A stretch of 42,844 nucleotides of DNA from the NCBI GenBank assembly GCA_030428695.1, contig JAUIEM010000019.1, forward strand, positions 1 to 42,844. Reading direction: 5' to 3'. The translations under genes and the position numbers were made by a program. This DNA is from a bacterium. Its GTDB lineage: Bacteria > Planctomycetota > J058 > JAJDCP01. Position 1 is the stretch's first letter. Each line of letters begins with the position of its first letter. Under the pieces are notes generated by a model. The model was given only the letters and a program-made list of their open reading frames with translations. It was not told the DNA's origin and ran no database searches. Of this stretch, positions 32,953 through 42,100 are shown piece by piece.

Positions 32953-35900
32953 GTGGACCTCTCCGTCCCCGGCTTCCGCCTGCTGCGCCCGCTGGACGGC
33001 AGCGCCCTCCAGCTCGCCGAGACCGAGGCCGGGGACGCAGCGGTCCTGCGTCTCCAAAAGGGAGAGCGGCCGGAGCTGGAGGAAGCCCTCGAGCGCTGGC
33101 AGGCGTGGGGACGGGTCGCCGACGAAGAGCCCGACCTGCTCGTCCGCCACCTCGGCAGCGGCTGGCTCGACGCCGGCACGATCTTCCTCGCCTCCGCCTA
33201 CCACCCCCGGGGAAGTCTCGCCGCCGAGCTCGCCCGCACGCGTCGGCTGCCCGAGGCGCTCGCCCTGCGCCACACCCTGCGGGCCGCGCGCGCCCTCGAG
33301 GGGCTGCACGCGCGCGGCCTGGTCCACGGCGGCCTGCGGCCGTCGCGGCTGCTGCTGGGCGCGGAGGGCGCGCGGCTGCTCGGGGGGTGCCCGCAGGAGG
33401 CCGCGCCGGAGCACCGCCTGTTCCGCGCCCCCGAGTTCGACCCGGAGCTGGCCCGCGGCCCGCGGACGGGGCAGGCCTTCGACATCTACGCCCTCGGCGC
33501 GCTGCTCTACGCCTGCCTGACCGGCCAGGCGCCCGAGCCCGGCTTCCCCGACCTGTTCGAGCTCGAGCGGCTGGCGGTGCGGCGGCCGGTGCAGGACCTG
33601 ATCGACCTGCTGCTCGATCCCGACCCCGCCCACCGCCTGGGCAGCGCGGCGGCCGCGGTGCGGGAGCTGACCGGCCTGCTGCCCGACGAGGCCGCGACGA
33701 CCGAGGCGACGGTCAGCGGTCCGACGGCGGCCGCGGAGGAGGAGCCGCGCCCGCGCTGCGGGAGCTACGTCCTCCTCGACGAGCTCGCCCGCGGCGGTAT
33801 GGGCGTGGTCTACCGGGCGCGCCACGCCGTGCTCGGCACCGACTACGCCGTCAAGCGGCTGATGTTCGGCAAGGGCGCGGACCCGAGCGCCCTGCGGCGC
33901 TTCATGCGCGAGGCCCGGACCCTCGCGCGGCTGCGGCACCCGGACATCATCACCGTCCACGAGGTCGGCTTCGCCGAGGACACGCCCTACCTGGTGATGG
34001 ACCTGGTGGAAGGCGGCTCGCTGGCGGACCTGCTGCGCGAGGAGGAACGCCTGGAGCCGCGCCGCGCCGCCACCCTGCTGTGCCGCGTCGCCCGGGCGGT
34101 CGACTACTTCCACGGCCAGGGCATCGTCCACCGCGACCTCAAGCCGGCGAACATCCTGCTCGAGGCCGATCAGCAGCCGCGGGTGGGGGACTTCGGCATC
34201 GCGGCGGACCTGCACTCCGAAGAGGAGCTGACCCGCAGCGGCGCGGTGCTCGGCACGCCCTCGTACATGGCGCCGGAGCAGGTCGGCGGCCGCGGAGAGG
34301 TCGGTCCGGCCGCCGACATCTACGCCCTCGGCGCGATCCTGTACCGCACGCTGACCGGGAGGCCGCCCCACACGGCCGATTCCCGCATCGGCCTGTTGCG
34401 GGCGATCAGCGATGAGCTTCCGATCGCCCCCGCGCGCCTCCGGCCGGAGCTCTCACGCAGCCTGAGCGCGATCGCCGAGCGCGCGCTCGCCAAGGATCCC
34501 GCCCGCCGCTACCCGAGCGCCGCCGCCCTCGCCGCCGACCTCCAGCGCTATCTGGACGGCCAGTCGGTGCTCGCCCGGCCGGTGACCTTCGCCGAGCGCT
34601 CGCTGCTGTGGGTGCAGCGCCATCCGCTGCTGTCGGCCAGCCTGGCGACCGTGCTGCTGCTCGCCGTCGGCCTGGTCGGGCTGTTCCTCGACAGCGCCGC
34701 GCGGGTCCGGCGGGAGCGGGCGCGGCAGCTCGAGGGCCAGGGGCTGGAGCTGCTCGGCCGCGACGCCGACGCGGCCCGCTCCGCCCTCGAAGCGGCGCTC
34801 GCCCTCGAGCCGGAGCTGTTCGCCGCGCAGCGGGCCCTCGGCCGGCTGCTGCTGGCGGAGGATCAGCCGCGGGCCGCCCTGGCCTGGCTGGAGCGGGCCG
34901 CGGCCCAGGTGCCCGACGCCGAGGTCTTCTCGCTGCTCGGGCGGGCCTGCCGCCAGCTCGACCGCCCGGAGGCCGCGCGCCAGGCCTTCCGCGACGCCCT
35001 GGAGCACGGCTCGCAGCGCTTCGCGGACCGGCTGCAGCTGGCCGCGCTGCTCTTCGAGGCGGCGGCGGCGGAAGAAGCCCTCGCGCTGCTCGGAGAGCTC
35101 CCCGACGACGCCCGGCTCGCGGGCCTGCGCCTGCGCGCCGCCTGCAACCGCGCGCTCGGCCGCCACCACGCCGAGGAGCGGGACCGCTGGGCGCTGTGCG
35201 CGGAGGCGCCGGCCGACACGGCGGGGCTTCCGCCGCTGGTCGAGCGTCGGCTGCTCGCGCTCGACGCCCTCTCGCTGCGGGAGATGTGGCGCGAGCTGCA
35301 GTGGCGCATCCTGCCGGAGCGGGCCCGCGCCCTCGCGGTCATCCAGCGCCACGAGGAGGCCGCCCTCGTGCGGCAGGCCGGCGATCCCACCTGCGCCCTC
35401 CCGCTCCGCCTGCGCAGCGTGCTCGAGCTGTGCCAGTTCCCCCGCTTCCAGACCGAGCGCTCGCTGCGCGACCTCCGGGAAGAGTCGACGCCTCCTGTGC
35501 TGCGCGCGGCCGCCTGGTCCACCTCCCTCGCCATCGACCAGGGCGCGCCGCAGGCGGACTGGGTGGAGGAAGCGCGCCGCGCGTCAGGCCTGGGCGCCGC
35601 GCTCGCCGCGCTGACCCTGGCCGAGCAGAGCGCCCGCCTGCCCTCCTGGGAGCCCGCCCTGCTGACCCGCCTCGCCTCCGCCGAGAGCTGGCAGCTGCGG
35701 GGCGGGCTGGCGCTGGCCGTCGCCACCGCCGTCGCCCTCGAGCCCGGCTTCGAGGCGGCAGCCCTGGAGCTGCTGGCGCACCTCTTCGCCGCGGAGGCAG
35801 ATCCTCGGGTGCGCACGCTCGCCCAGGAGGCGGAGGGCGCGCTGCGGCTGCTGGCCGGCGGGGAGGCGCCCGCCCTCTCGTCCAGCGGGCTGCGCCTGGC

Positions 35901-37368
35901 CTTCGCCCTCGCCCGGCAGCCGGTGCGCGAGCGGCCGGCGCGCCTGGAGCGCTGCCACGCGGCGCTGCGGGAGCGGCTCGCCGAGGACCCGGACGCCGCG
36001 CTGCTGGTGCTGGCCGCCCGGGAGGCGGTCGAGGCGGGGGACTTCGGGGGCGCCCTCGAGGCGGCGACCCGGGCCTGCGCCCTCGCCCCCGACGGGCTCG
36101 AGGCGCGCGGCCTCGAGGCCCTGCTGCGGCTGCAGACGGGGGACGCCCGTGCGCTCGAGGCGCTCGCGGAGCTCGACCCGGAGACCGCGCGCCGCGCCCG
36201 GCGTCGGGCCGAGGTCGTCGAGGCGCTCGGGCTGGTGCCGCTGGCGGGGCCGGGGGGCCAGGACATCCTGTGCCTGGACCTGGCCCGGGGCGCGGCGCCG
36301 CTGCTGGCGAGCTTCGAGCTCCACAGCCTGCGCGACGAGGGCTGGGAGGCGGGCGCCTACCGCTTCGGCGCGCGCAGCGAGCTGCACTCGCGGATGGTCT
36401 TCCTCGACCTGTCCGAGGTCGCCGTCGAGGCCTCCGGCGAGCTCGAGATCAAGCTCGACGCCGACCGCTTCCTCGCCTCGAACATCAGCCTGTTCCGCGA
36501 CCTGAACGTCGACGACCGCTTCGTCCGGCGCTTCGGCGGCGCGCGCTCGCACTCCCGGCTGGTGCACGTGCGCTACGACCGGCTCGAGCTGCGCCAGGTC
36601 GAGAACGGGCGGCTCTACGTCCACGCCGATCCGGTCGCGCGCATGGCCCAGGGCGGCGGGCGGGTGCAGCTGACCGTCTGGAGCCCCGGCGCGCTGCGGC
36701 GGCTGCGCCTGGTCGGGCGGCTCGCCCCCCGCGCGCCCGACCTGCCCCCCGACTTCGCGCCCTTCGCCGGCGCGGAGCCCCGGCGCGGGCCGATCACCGA
36801 GCCCTCTCCCACCCTCGGGAACCGCGCGCTGCCGGCGAGCCTCGAGGCGCTGTGGCGGGACGGGCTGCGGCTGCCGGTCCGCAACTTCTGGATCCGGGAA
36901 GACTACAAGGAGTCGCCGATCTTCGTGGTCGCGAGCCTGGACGGCGACTTCGACTTCCGCGCCCGCGTCGAGCTCGAGCCCGAGGCGCGGGTCTACGCCG
37001 GCGTCGCGGTCAAGACCAGCCAGAACTACCACGACGCCGTGCGGCTCGAGCTGCACGGCCCGACCGCGACGAACTTCCTGCCCTTCGCGGCCTCCCTCAG
37101 CGTCCAGGCGGCCCGCCGTTGGGAGTCGAAGTTCCAGGAGCAGCCCTGGGACGGCCGGCCCTGCTTCCTCGCCCTGCGGCGGCGCGGCGACTGGTTCCAG
37201 GGCTTCGCCGGCCCGACGCCGGAGAGCCTCGAGCCCGTCGGTCCGCCCTTCCACTTCCCGCTGACCGACCCCGTCGACGTCTGCCTGTACACCCGCACGA
37301 CCCTGTCCGGTGCGATCGCGCAGGAGCCCCTCTTCGACACGGTGGAGCTGCGGCTGCCGGAGCGTTGA
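32953..37368 (+). CDS. Pseudokinase-kinase membrane receptor with helical repeats and DUF1349-like end
   Basis: A 1471-residue protein starting at a GTG 3 bases after the sigma gene. Residues ~1-235 are a kinase-like fold with VHGGLRPSRLLL (H125) where HRDLKPxN should be and no VAIK lysine: a pseudokinase. Residues ~270-545 are an intact kinase: ARGGMGVVY, AVKR (K301), HRDLKPAN (H393-D395), GDFGIA and GTPSYMAPEQ. A transmembrane helix spans ~557-582. Then come TPR-like helical repeats to ~1070, a beta-rich block and a C-terminal DUF1349/concanavalin-like domain (FDFRARVELEPEARVYAGVA, RRRGDWFQGFAG). The outer part could bind glycan or peptide and signal inward to the sigma factor. The inner pseudokinase is placed to regulate the active domain. 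Confidence 0.85.
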   Translation: MDLSVPGFRLLRPLDGSALQLAETEAGDAAVLRLQKGERPELEEALERWQAWGRVADEEPDLLVRHLGSGWLDAGTIFLASAYHPRGSLAAELARTRRLPEALALRHTLRAARALEGLHARGLVHGGLRPSRLLLGAEGARLLGGCPQEAAPEHRLFRAPEFDPELARGPRTGQAFDIYALGALLYACLTGQAPEPGFPDLFELERLAVRRPVQDLIDLLLDPDPAHRLGSAAAAVRELTGLLPDEAATTEATVSGPTAAAEEEPRPRCGSYVLLDELARGGMGVVYRARHAVLGTDYAVKRLMFGKGADPSALRRFMREARTLARLRHPDIITVHEVGFAEDTPYLVMDLVEGGSLADLLREEERLEPRRAATLLCRVARAVDYFHGQGIVHRDLKPANILLEADQQPRVGDFGIAADLHSEEELTRSGAVLGTPSYMAPEQVGGRGEVGPAADIYALGAILYRTLTGRPPHTADSRIGLLRAISDELPIAPARLRPELSRSLSAIAERALAKDPARRYPSAAALAADLQRYLDGQSVLARPVTFAERSLLWVQRHPLLSASLATVLLLAVGLVGLFLDSAARVRRERARQLEGQGLELLGRDADAARSALEAALALEPELFAAQRALGRLLLAEDQPRAALAWLERAAAQVPDAEVFSLLGRACRQLDRPEAARQAFRDALEHGSQRFADRLQLAALLFEAAAAEEALALLGELPDDARLAGLRLRAACNRALGRHHAEERDRWALCAEAPADTAGLPPLVERRLLALDALSLREMWRELQWRILPERARALAVIQRHEEAALVRQAGDPTCALPLRLRSVLELCQFPRFQTERSLRDLREESTPPVLRAAAWSTSLAIDQGAPQADWVEEARRASGLGAALAALTLAEQSARLPSWEPALLTRLASAESWQLRGGLALAVATAVALEPGFEAAALELLAHLFAAEADPRVRTLAQEAEGALRLLAGGEAPALSSSGLRLAFALARQPVRERPARLERCHAALRERLAEDPDAALLVLAAREAVEAGDFGGALEAATRACALAPDGLEARGLEALLRLQTGDARALEALAELDPETARRARRRAEVVEALGLVPLAGPGGQDILCLDLARGAAPLLASFELHSLRDEGWEAGAYRFGARSELHSRMVFLDLSEVAVEASGELEIKLDADRFLASNISLFRDLNVDDRFVRRFGGARSHSRLVHVRYDRLELRQVENGRLYVHADPVARMAQGGGRVQLTVWSPGALRRLRLVGRLAPRAPDLPPDFAPFAGAEPRRGPITEPSPTLGNRALPASLEALWRDGLRLPVRNFWIREDYKESPIFVVASLDGDFDFRARVELEPEARVYAGVAVKTSQNYHDAVRLELHGPTATNFLPFAASLSVQAARRWESKFQEQPWDGRPCFLALRRRGDWFQGFAGPTPESLEPVGPPFHFPLTDPVDVCLYTRTTLSGAIAQEPLFDTVELRLPER

Positions 37369-37510
37369 GGTCGTTGGAGGCGCCGGGATTCCGCGCGCTT
37401 CGTCCCATCGCGAAACCAACGGCCGGGTATTCAGTGGTGTTTCTCCAAAAAGCCTTGAACCGCCCCCCGACATCCGTTCCCATCGTGGCCCTCTCGAGGG
37501 GGGAGCCGCC

Positions 37511-39145
37511 ATCATCGAGGCCTGCACACTGCCCGGAACCACCGTCGGCCGCTGGGTCCCCGAGACCCCGCCGGTCACCGCTGCCGCGTCCTGTCGCGCG
37601 CTGCTGGGCGCGCTGCGCACGCCGCTGGCGGTGGTCGATGTCGGCGGCCGCCTCGGGCTCGCGGCGGACGGTCAGGGCAGCCTGGGAGGCGGCTCCGACG
37701 AGGGTCTGCCGCTGCTGGCCTGGGCGCCGGCGCTCGGTCCGGAGCGGCTCGGCGACCCGAGCTTCCTCGCCGAGCACGACCTGCGCTACGCCTACGTCGG
37801 CGGGGCGATGGCGAACGGCATCGCCTCGGTCGAGTACGTCGAGGCCCTCGCCCACGCCGGCCTGCTCGCCTTCTTCGGCGCCGCGGGCCTCGCGCCTGCC
37901 CGGGTCGAGGCGGCGATCGACCGGCTCCAGAGCACGCTCCCCGACCGGCCCTACGGCTTCAACCTGATCCACAGCCCGAACGAGCCCGCCCTCGAGAAGG
38001 CGATCGTCGACCTGTACCTGCGGCGCGGGGTGCACACGGTCAGCGCCTCGGCCTACCTCGGCCTCAGCCTGCCGCTGGTGCGCTACCGCACGGCGGGGAT
38101 CCGGGAAGAGGGCGGGCGCATCGTCACGCCGAACCGCGTGATCGCCAAGGTCTCGCGCATCGAGGTCGCCGCGCGCTTCTTCGCCCCGCCGCCGGAGAAG
38201 ATGCTGCGAGAGCTGGTCGCCGAGGGCTCCCTGAGCGAGCACCAGGCGCGCCTGGCGGCGCGGATCCCGGTCGCGCGCGACCTGACCGCCGAGGCCGACT
38301 CCGGGGGTCACACCGACAACCGCCCGGCGTTGAGCCTGCTGCCGACGATGCTCGCCCTGCGCGACCGCCTGCAGCGCGAGCACGCCTACCCCGAGCCCCT
38401 GCGCGTCGGCGCGGCCGGCGGCATCGGCACGCCCGCGGCGGCGGCCGCCGCCTTCAGCCTCGGCGCCGCCTACGTGCTGACCGGCTCGGTCAACCAGGCC
38501 TGCCGCGAGTCCGGCACCTCCGACATCGTGCGCGGCATGCTCGCGCAGGCCGCCCAGGCGGACATCGCGATGGCTCCGGCCGCCGACATGTTCGAGATGG
38601 GCGTCAAGGTGCAGGTGCTCAAGCGCGGGACGATGTTCGCGATGCGGGCCCAGAAGCTGTACGAGCTGTACCGGAGCTGCGCGTCGCTGGAGGACATCCC
38701 GGCGGGCGAGCGCGCCAAGCTCGAGAAGTCCTTCTTCCGCTGCAGCCTCGACGAGGCCTGGAACCAGACCCGCGCCTTCTTCGCCGCGACCGACCCGGGC
38801 CAGATCGCCCGGGCGGAGCGCGACCCGCGCCACAAGCTCGCCCTGGTCTTCCGCTCCTACCTCGGCCGGGCGTCGAAGTGGGCGAACGCCGGGGACGCCT
38901 CGCGGCGCATCGACTACCAGGTCTGGTGCGGCCCCGCGATGGGCGCCTTCAACGAGTGGGCGCGCGGCTCCTTCCTCGAGGATGTCGCCCGGCGGGATGT
39001 CGTGACCGTCGCCCTCAACCTCCTCTACGGCGCCGCGCTGCGCACCCGGCTGCACGGGTTGCGCACCTCGGGCGTGACGCCGCCGCCGGACTGGATCGCC
39101 GACGGGCCCCTCGAGCGCGCCCGGCTCGAAGAGCTGCTCGGCTAA
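37511..39145 (+). CDS. pfaD: PfaD-type FMN enoyl reductase of a PUFA/secondary lipid synthase
   Basis: About 544 residues of a trans-acting NPD-family enoyl reductase. Conserved PfaD stretches are AYVGGAMANGIASVE, FNLIHSPNEPALE, TAEADSGGHTDNRP, GAAGGIGTP, TGSVNQAC, MAPAADMFEMGVK and the C-terminal DYQVWCGPAMGAFNEWARGS. The N-terminal LGALRTPLAVVDVGGRLGLA also aligns with the family, so translation must begin upstream of it. Yet there is no in-frame ATG, GTG or TTG between 37313 and 37630. GAGGGGGGAG ends 5 bases before ATC-ATC at 37511, which I take as the most likely start; CTG at 37529 is an alternative. It reduces enoyl intermediates during lipid chain assembly and is followed 16 bases on by the PfaA-type synthase. 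Confidence 0.88.
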   Translation: MIEACTLPGTTVGRWVPETPPVTAAASCRALLGALRTPLAVVDVGGRLGLAADGQGSLGGGSDEGLPLLAWAPALGPERLGDPSFLAEHDLRYAYVGGAMANGIASVEYVEALAHAGLLAFFGAAGLAPARVEAAIDRLQSTLPDRPYGFNLIHSPNEPALEKAIVDLYLRRGVHTVSASAYLGLSLPLVRYRTAGIREEGGRIVTPNRVIAKVSRIEVAARFFAPPPEKMLRELVAEGSLSEHQARLAARIPVARDLTAEADSGGHTDNRPALSLLPTMLALRDRLQREHAYPEPLRVGAAGGIGTPAAAAAAFSLGAAYVLTGSVNQACRESGTSDIVRGMLAQAAQADIAMAPAADMFEMGVKVQVLKRGTMFAMRAQKLYELYRSCASLEDIPAGERAKLEKSFFRCSLDEAWNQTRAFFAATDPGQIARAERDPRHKLALVFRSYLGRASKWANAGDASRRIDYQVWCGPAMGAFNEWARGSFLEDVARRDVVTVALNLLYGAALRTRLHGLRTSGVTPPPDWIADGPLERARLEELLG

Positions 39146-39161
39146 CCTACGGAACCACGCC

Positions 39162-42100
39162 ATGCCTCCCGAGCCCACCCCCCCGATCGCGATCGTCGGC
39201 ATCGGCTGTCTCTTCCCCCAGGCCGCCGGCCGCGAAGCCTTCTGGGCGAACCTGCGGGCCGGACGCGACGCGATCGAAGCGGTGCCGTCGAGTCACTGGA
39301 GCCTCGACGAGTACTTCGCCGAAGATCCCTCCGCGCCCGACCGCACCTACGGCCGGCGCGGCGGCTTCCTCTCCCCCGTCGACTTCAGCCCCCTCGGCTT
39401 CTCGATCCAGCCCAAGGCCCTCGAGGCGACGGACACCGCCCAGCTGCTCGGCCTGGTCGCCGCCGACCGCGCCCTGCGCGACGCCGGCTACCACCCCGAC
39501 GGCGGGGCGACGCACGCGCGCACCTGCGTGATCCTCGGGGTGACGGGAGCCCTCGAGCTCGTCATCCCCCTCGGCGCCCGCCTCGGCCACCCGAAGTGGC
39601 GGCGGGCGCTGCGCGAGGCGGGGGTCCCGGACGCGCTGGCGGAAGATGTCGTGCGCCGCATCGGCGCGGAGTACGTGCCCTGGCAGGAGGCGAGCTTCCC
39701 CGGCCTGCTCGGCAACGTCGTCGCCGGCCGCATCGCCAACCGCTTCGACTTCGGCGGCACGAACTGCGTGGTCGACGCCGCCTGCGCGAGCTCGCTGAGC
39801 GCCCTGCACCTCGCGACCCTCGAGCTCGCCGCGGGCCGGGCGGACGTCGCCCTGAGCGGCGGCGTCGACACCTTCAACGACATCTTCATGTACATGTGCT
39901 TCAGCAAGACCCCCGCCCTGTCGAAGACCGGCGACGCCCGGCCCTTCGACGCCGGCGCCGACGGCACCGTGCTCGGCGAGGGGCTCGGCATCGTCGTGCT
40001 CAAGCGCCTGGCCGACGCGGAGCGGGACGGCGACCGGGTGTACGCGGTGATCCGCGGCATCGGCAGCTCGAGCGACGGCCGCGGCAAAGCGATCTACGCG
40101 CCGAGCTCCGACGGCCAGATCCGCTGCCTGCGGCGGGCCTACGAGGCGGCCGGCGTCGAGCCGGCGACGGTCGGCCTGGTCGAGGCCCACGGCACCGGCA
40201 CGCCCGTCGGCGACGCGGTCGAGCTGCGCGGCCTGGCGGAGGTCTTCGCCGGCGGCCCGCCCTGCGCGGTCGGCTCGGTCAAGTCCCAGATCGGCCACAC
40301 CAAGGCGGCGGCCGGGGCGGCCGGCGTGATCAAGGCGGCCCTGGCCCTGTGGCACAAGGTGCTGCCGCCGACGATCAAGGTCGATGCCCCGAACCCGGCC
40401 CTGGCGGCGCCGCTGTACGTCAACACCGAGGCGCGGCCGTGGCTGCGCGGGGAGCATCCGCGGCGGGCGGGCGTCAGCTCCTTCGGCTTCGGCGGCAGCA
40501 ACTTCCACTGCGTGCTCGAGGAGCATCGGCCGGAGAAGGCCTGCATCGACTGGTCCGACGCCCCGGAGCTGGTCGCTCTGAGCGGGACGCGGGCCGCCAT
40601 CCTCGCGGCGCTGGGGGAAGTTCCGACGGAAGCTGCCGCGCTGCGCCTCTTCGCCGCCCGCTCCCGGGAGCGCTTTGAGAGCGGGGCGCCGTGCCGCCTG
40701 GTGCTCGTCGCGGAGGCCGGCACGGTCGCCGCACAGGTCGCGCGCTGCCGGAAGATGCTCGCGGACGGCACCGAGGCGTGGAGCTTGCCCGACGCCTTCT
40801 TCGCCTCGGGTGCGGCGGGTCGCGTCGCCTTCCTCTTCCCCGGCCAGGGCGCCCAGTACCCGGGCATGCTCGCCGAGCTGGCCAGCCGCTTCCCCGCGGC
40901 GCTCGAGGCGGTCGAAGCGGCCGAGCAGGTCGTCCAGACCCGGCGCGGCACCCGCCTGAGCGCGGCGCTGTTTCCTCCGCCCACCTTCACGGCCGCGGAG
41001 CGCGCCGCCCAGAGCGAGGCCCTGCGCGGCACCGACGTCGCCCAGCCGGCGCTCGGCGCGGCCAACGCCGCCGGCCTGGCCGTGCTGCGGGGCTTCGGCC
41101 TGGCGCCGGACTTCGTCGCAGGGCACAGCTACGGCGAGCTGTGCGCCCTGTACGCCGCCGGCCGCTGGGAGCTGCCCGCGCTGCTGACGGCCTCCTGCGT
41201 GCGCGGGGAGCTGATGGCCGCCGGCGACGGCGACCGCGGCGGGATGCTCGCGGTGCAGAGCACGCGCGCGCCGCTCGAGAAGCTGTTGGAGGAGGAAGAG
41301 CTCGCGCTGGTCATCGCGAACCACAACGCCCCCGACCAGCTCGTGCTGTCCGGGCGCAGCGATGAGATCGCGCGGGCGGACGGGATCCTCCGCAAGCGCG
41401 GCCTGCGCTGCAAGCGGCTGACCGTGGGCGCGGCCTTCCACAGCCCGCTGGTCGCCGGTGTCGAAGAGCCCTTCGCGGCGGCGCTTGCGGAGCTGCCGCT
41501 GGCGGCGGGTCGGGTGCCGGTCTACGCGAACAGCAGCGCGGCGCCCTATCCCGACGATGCCGACGCATCGCGCGCCGTCCTCGCCGGGCAGCTCGCCCGG
41601 CCGGTGGCTTTCACCGCCGAGATCGAGGCGCTCTACGAGGCGGGGGTCCGGACCTTCGTCGAGGTCGGTCCGGGGCGGCGGTTGAGCGGGCTGGTCGGGA
41701 AGATCCTCGGCGCGCGTCCGCACGCGGCCCTCGCGCTCGACGGCTCCTCGGGGAAGCACGGGCTGCGCGACCTCGGGCGCCTGCTCGCGGGCCTGGCGGC
41801 GCGCGGGCACGGGCTGGAGCTGGCGGCCTGGCATCCGTTGACGGAGGCGGAGACCGCGCCGGCGAAGAAGGCGCCGTTCAGCGTCGCGATCACCGGTGCG
41901 AACTACGTCAGCCCGCGCGAGAAGATCCCACCGGCCCGGCGGCAGAACGGTGGGCAGGCCGCGGAGCCGACGAGTGGGGCGGGTCCGGCGGGGAGGGCCG
42001 CGGCGGCGCGTAGGGTTGTGCCGGCGCGTAAGGCGGTGCCTGCGCCGGTGCGGGAGGTTACGGAGGCAGGGGAGGCTCGGCCGGCGCGGACGGTTGCTCC

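Noticed and set aside
37310..37510. GTG start for pfaD at 37310
   Set aside because: It would overlap the kinase gene by 59 bases, has no ribosome binding site, and adds ~67 residues unlike any PfaD N-terminus.
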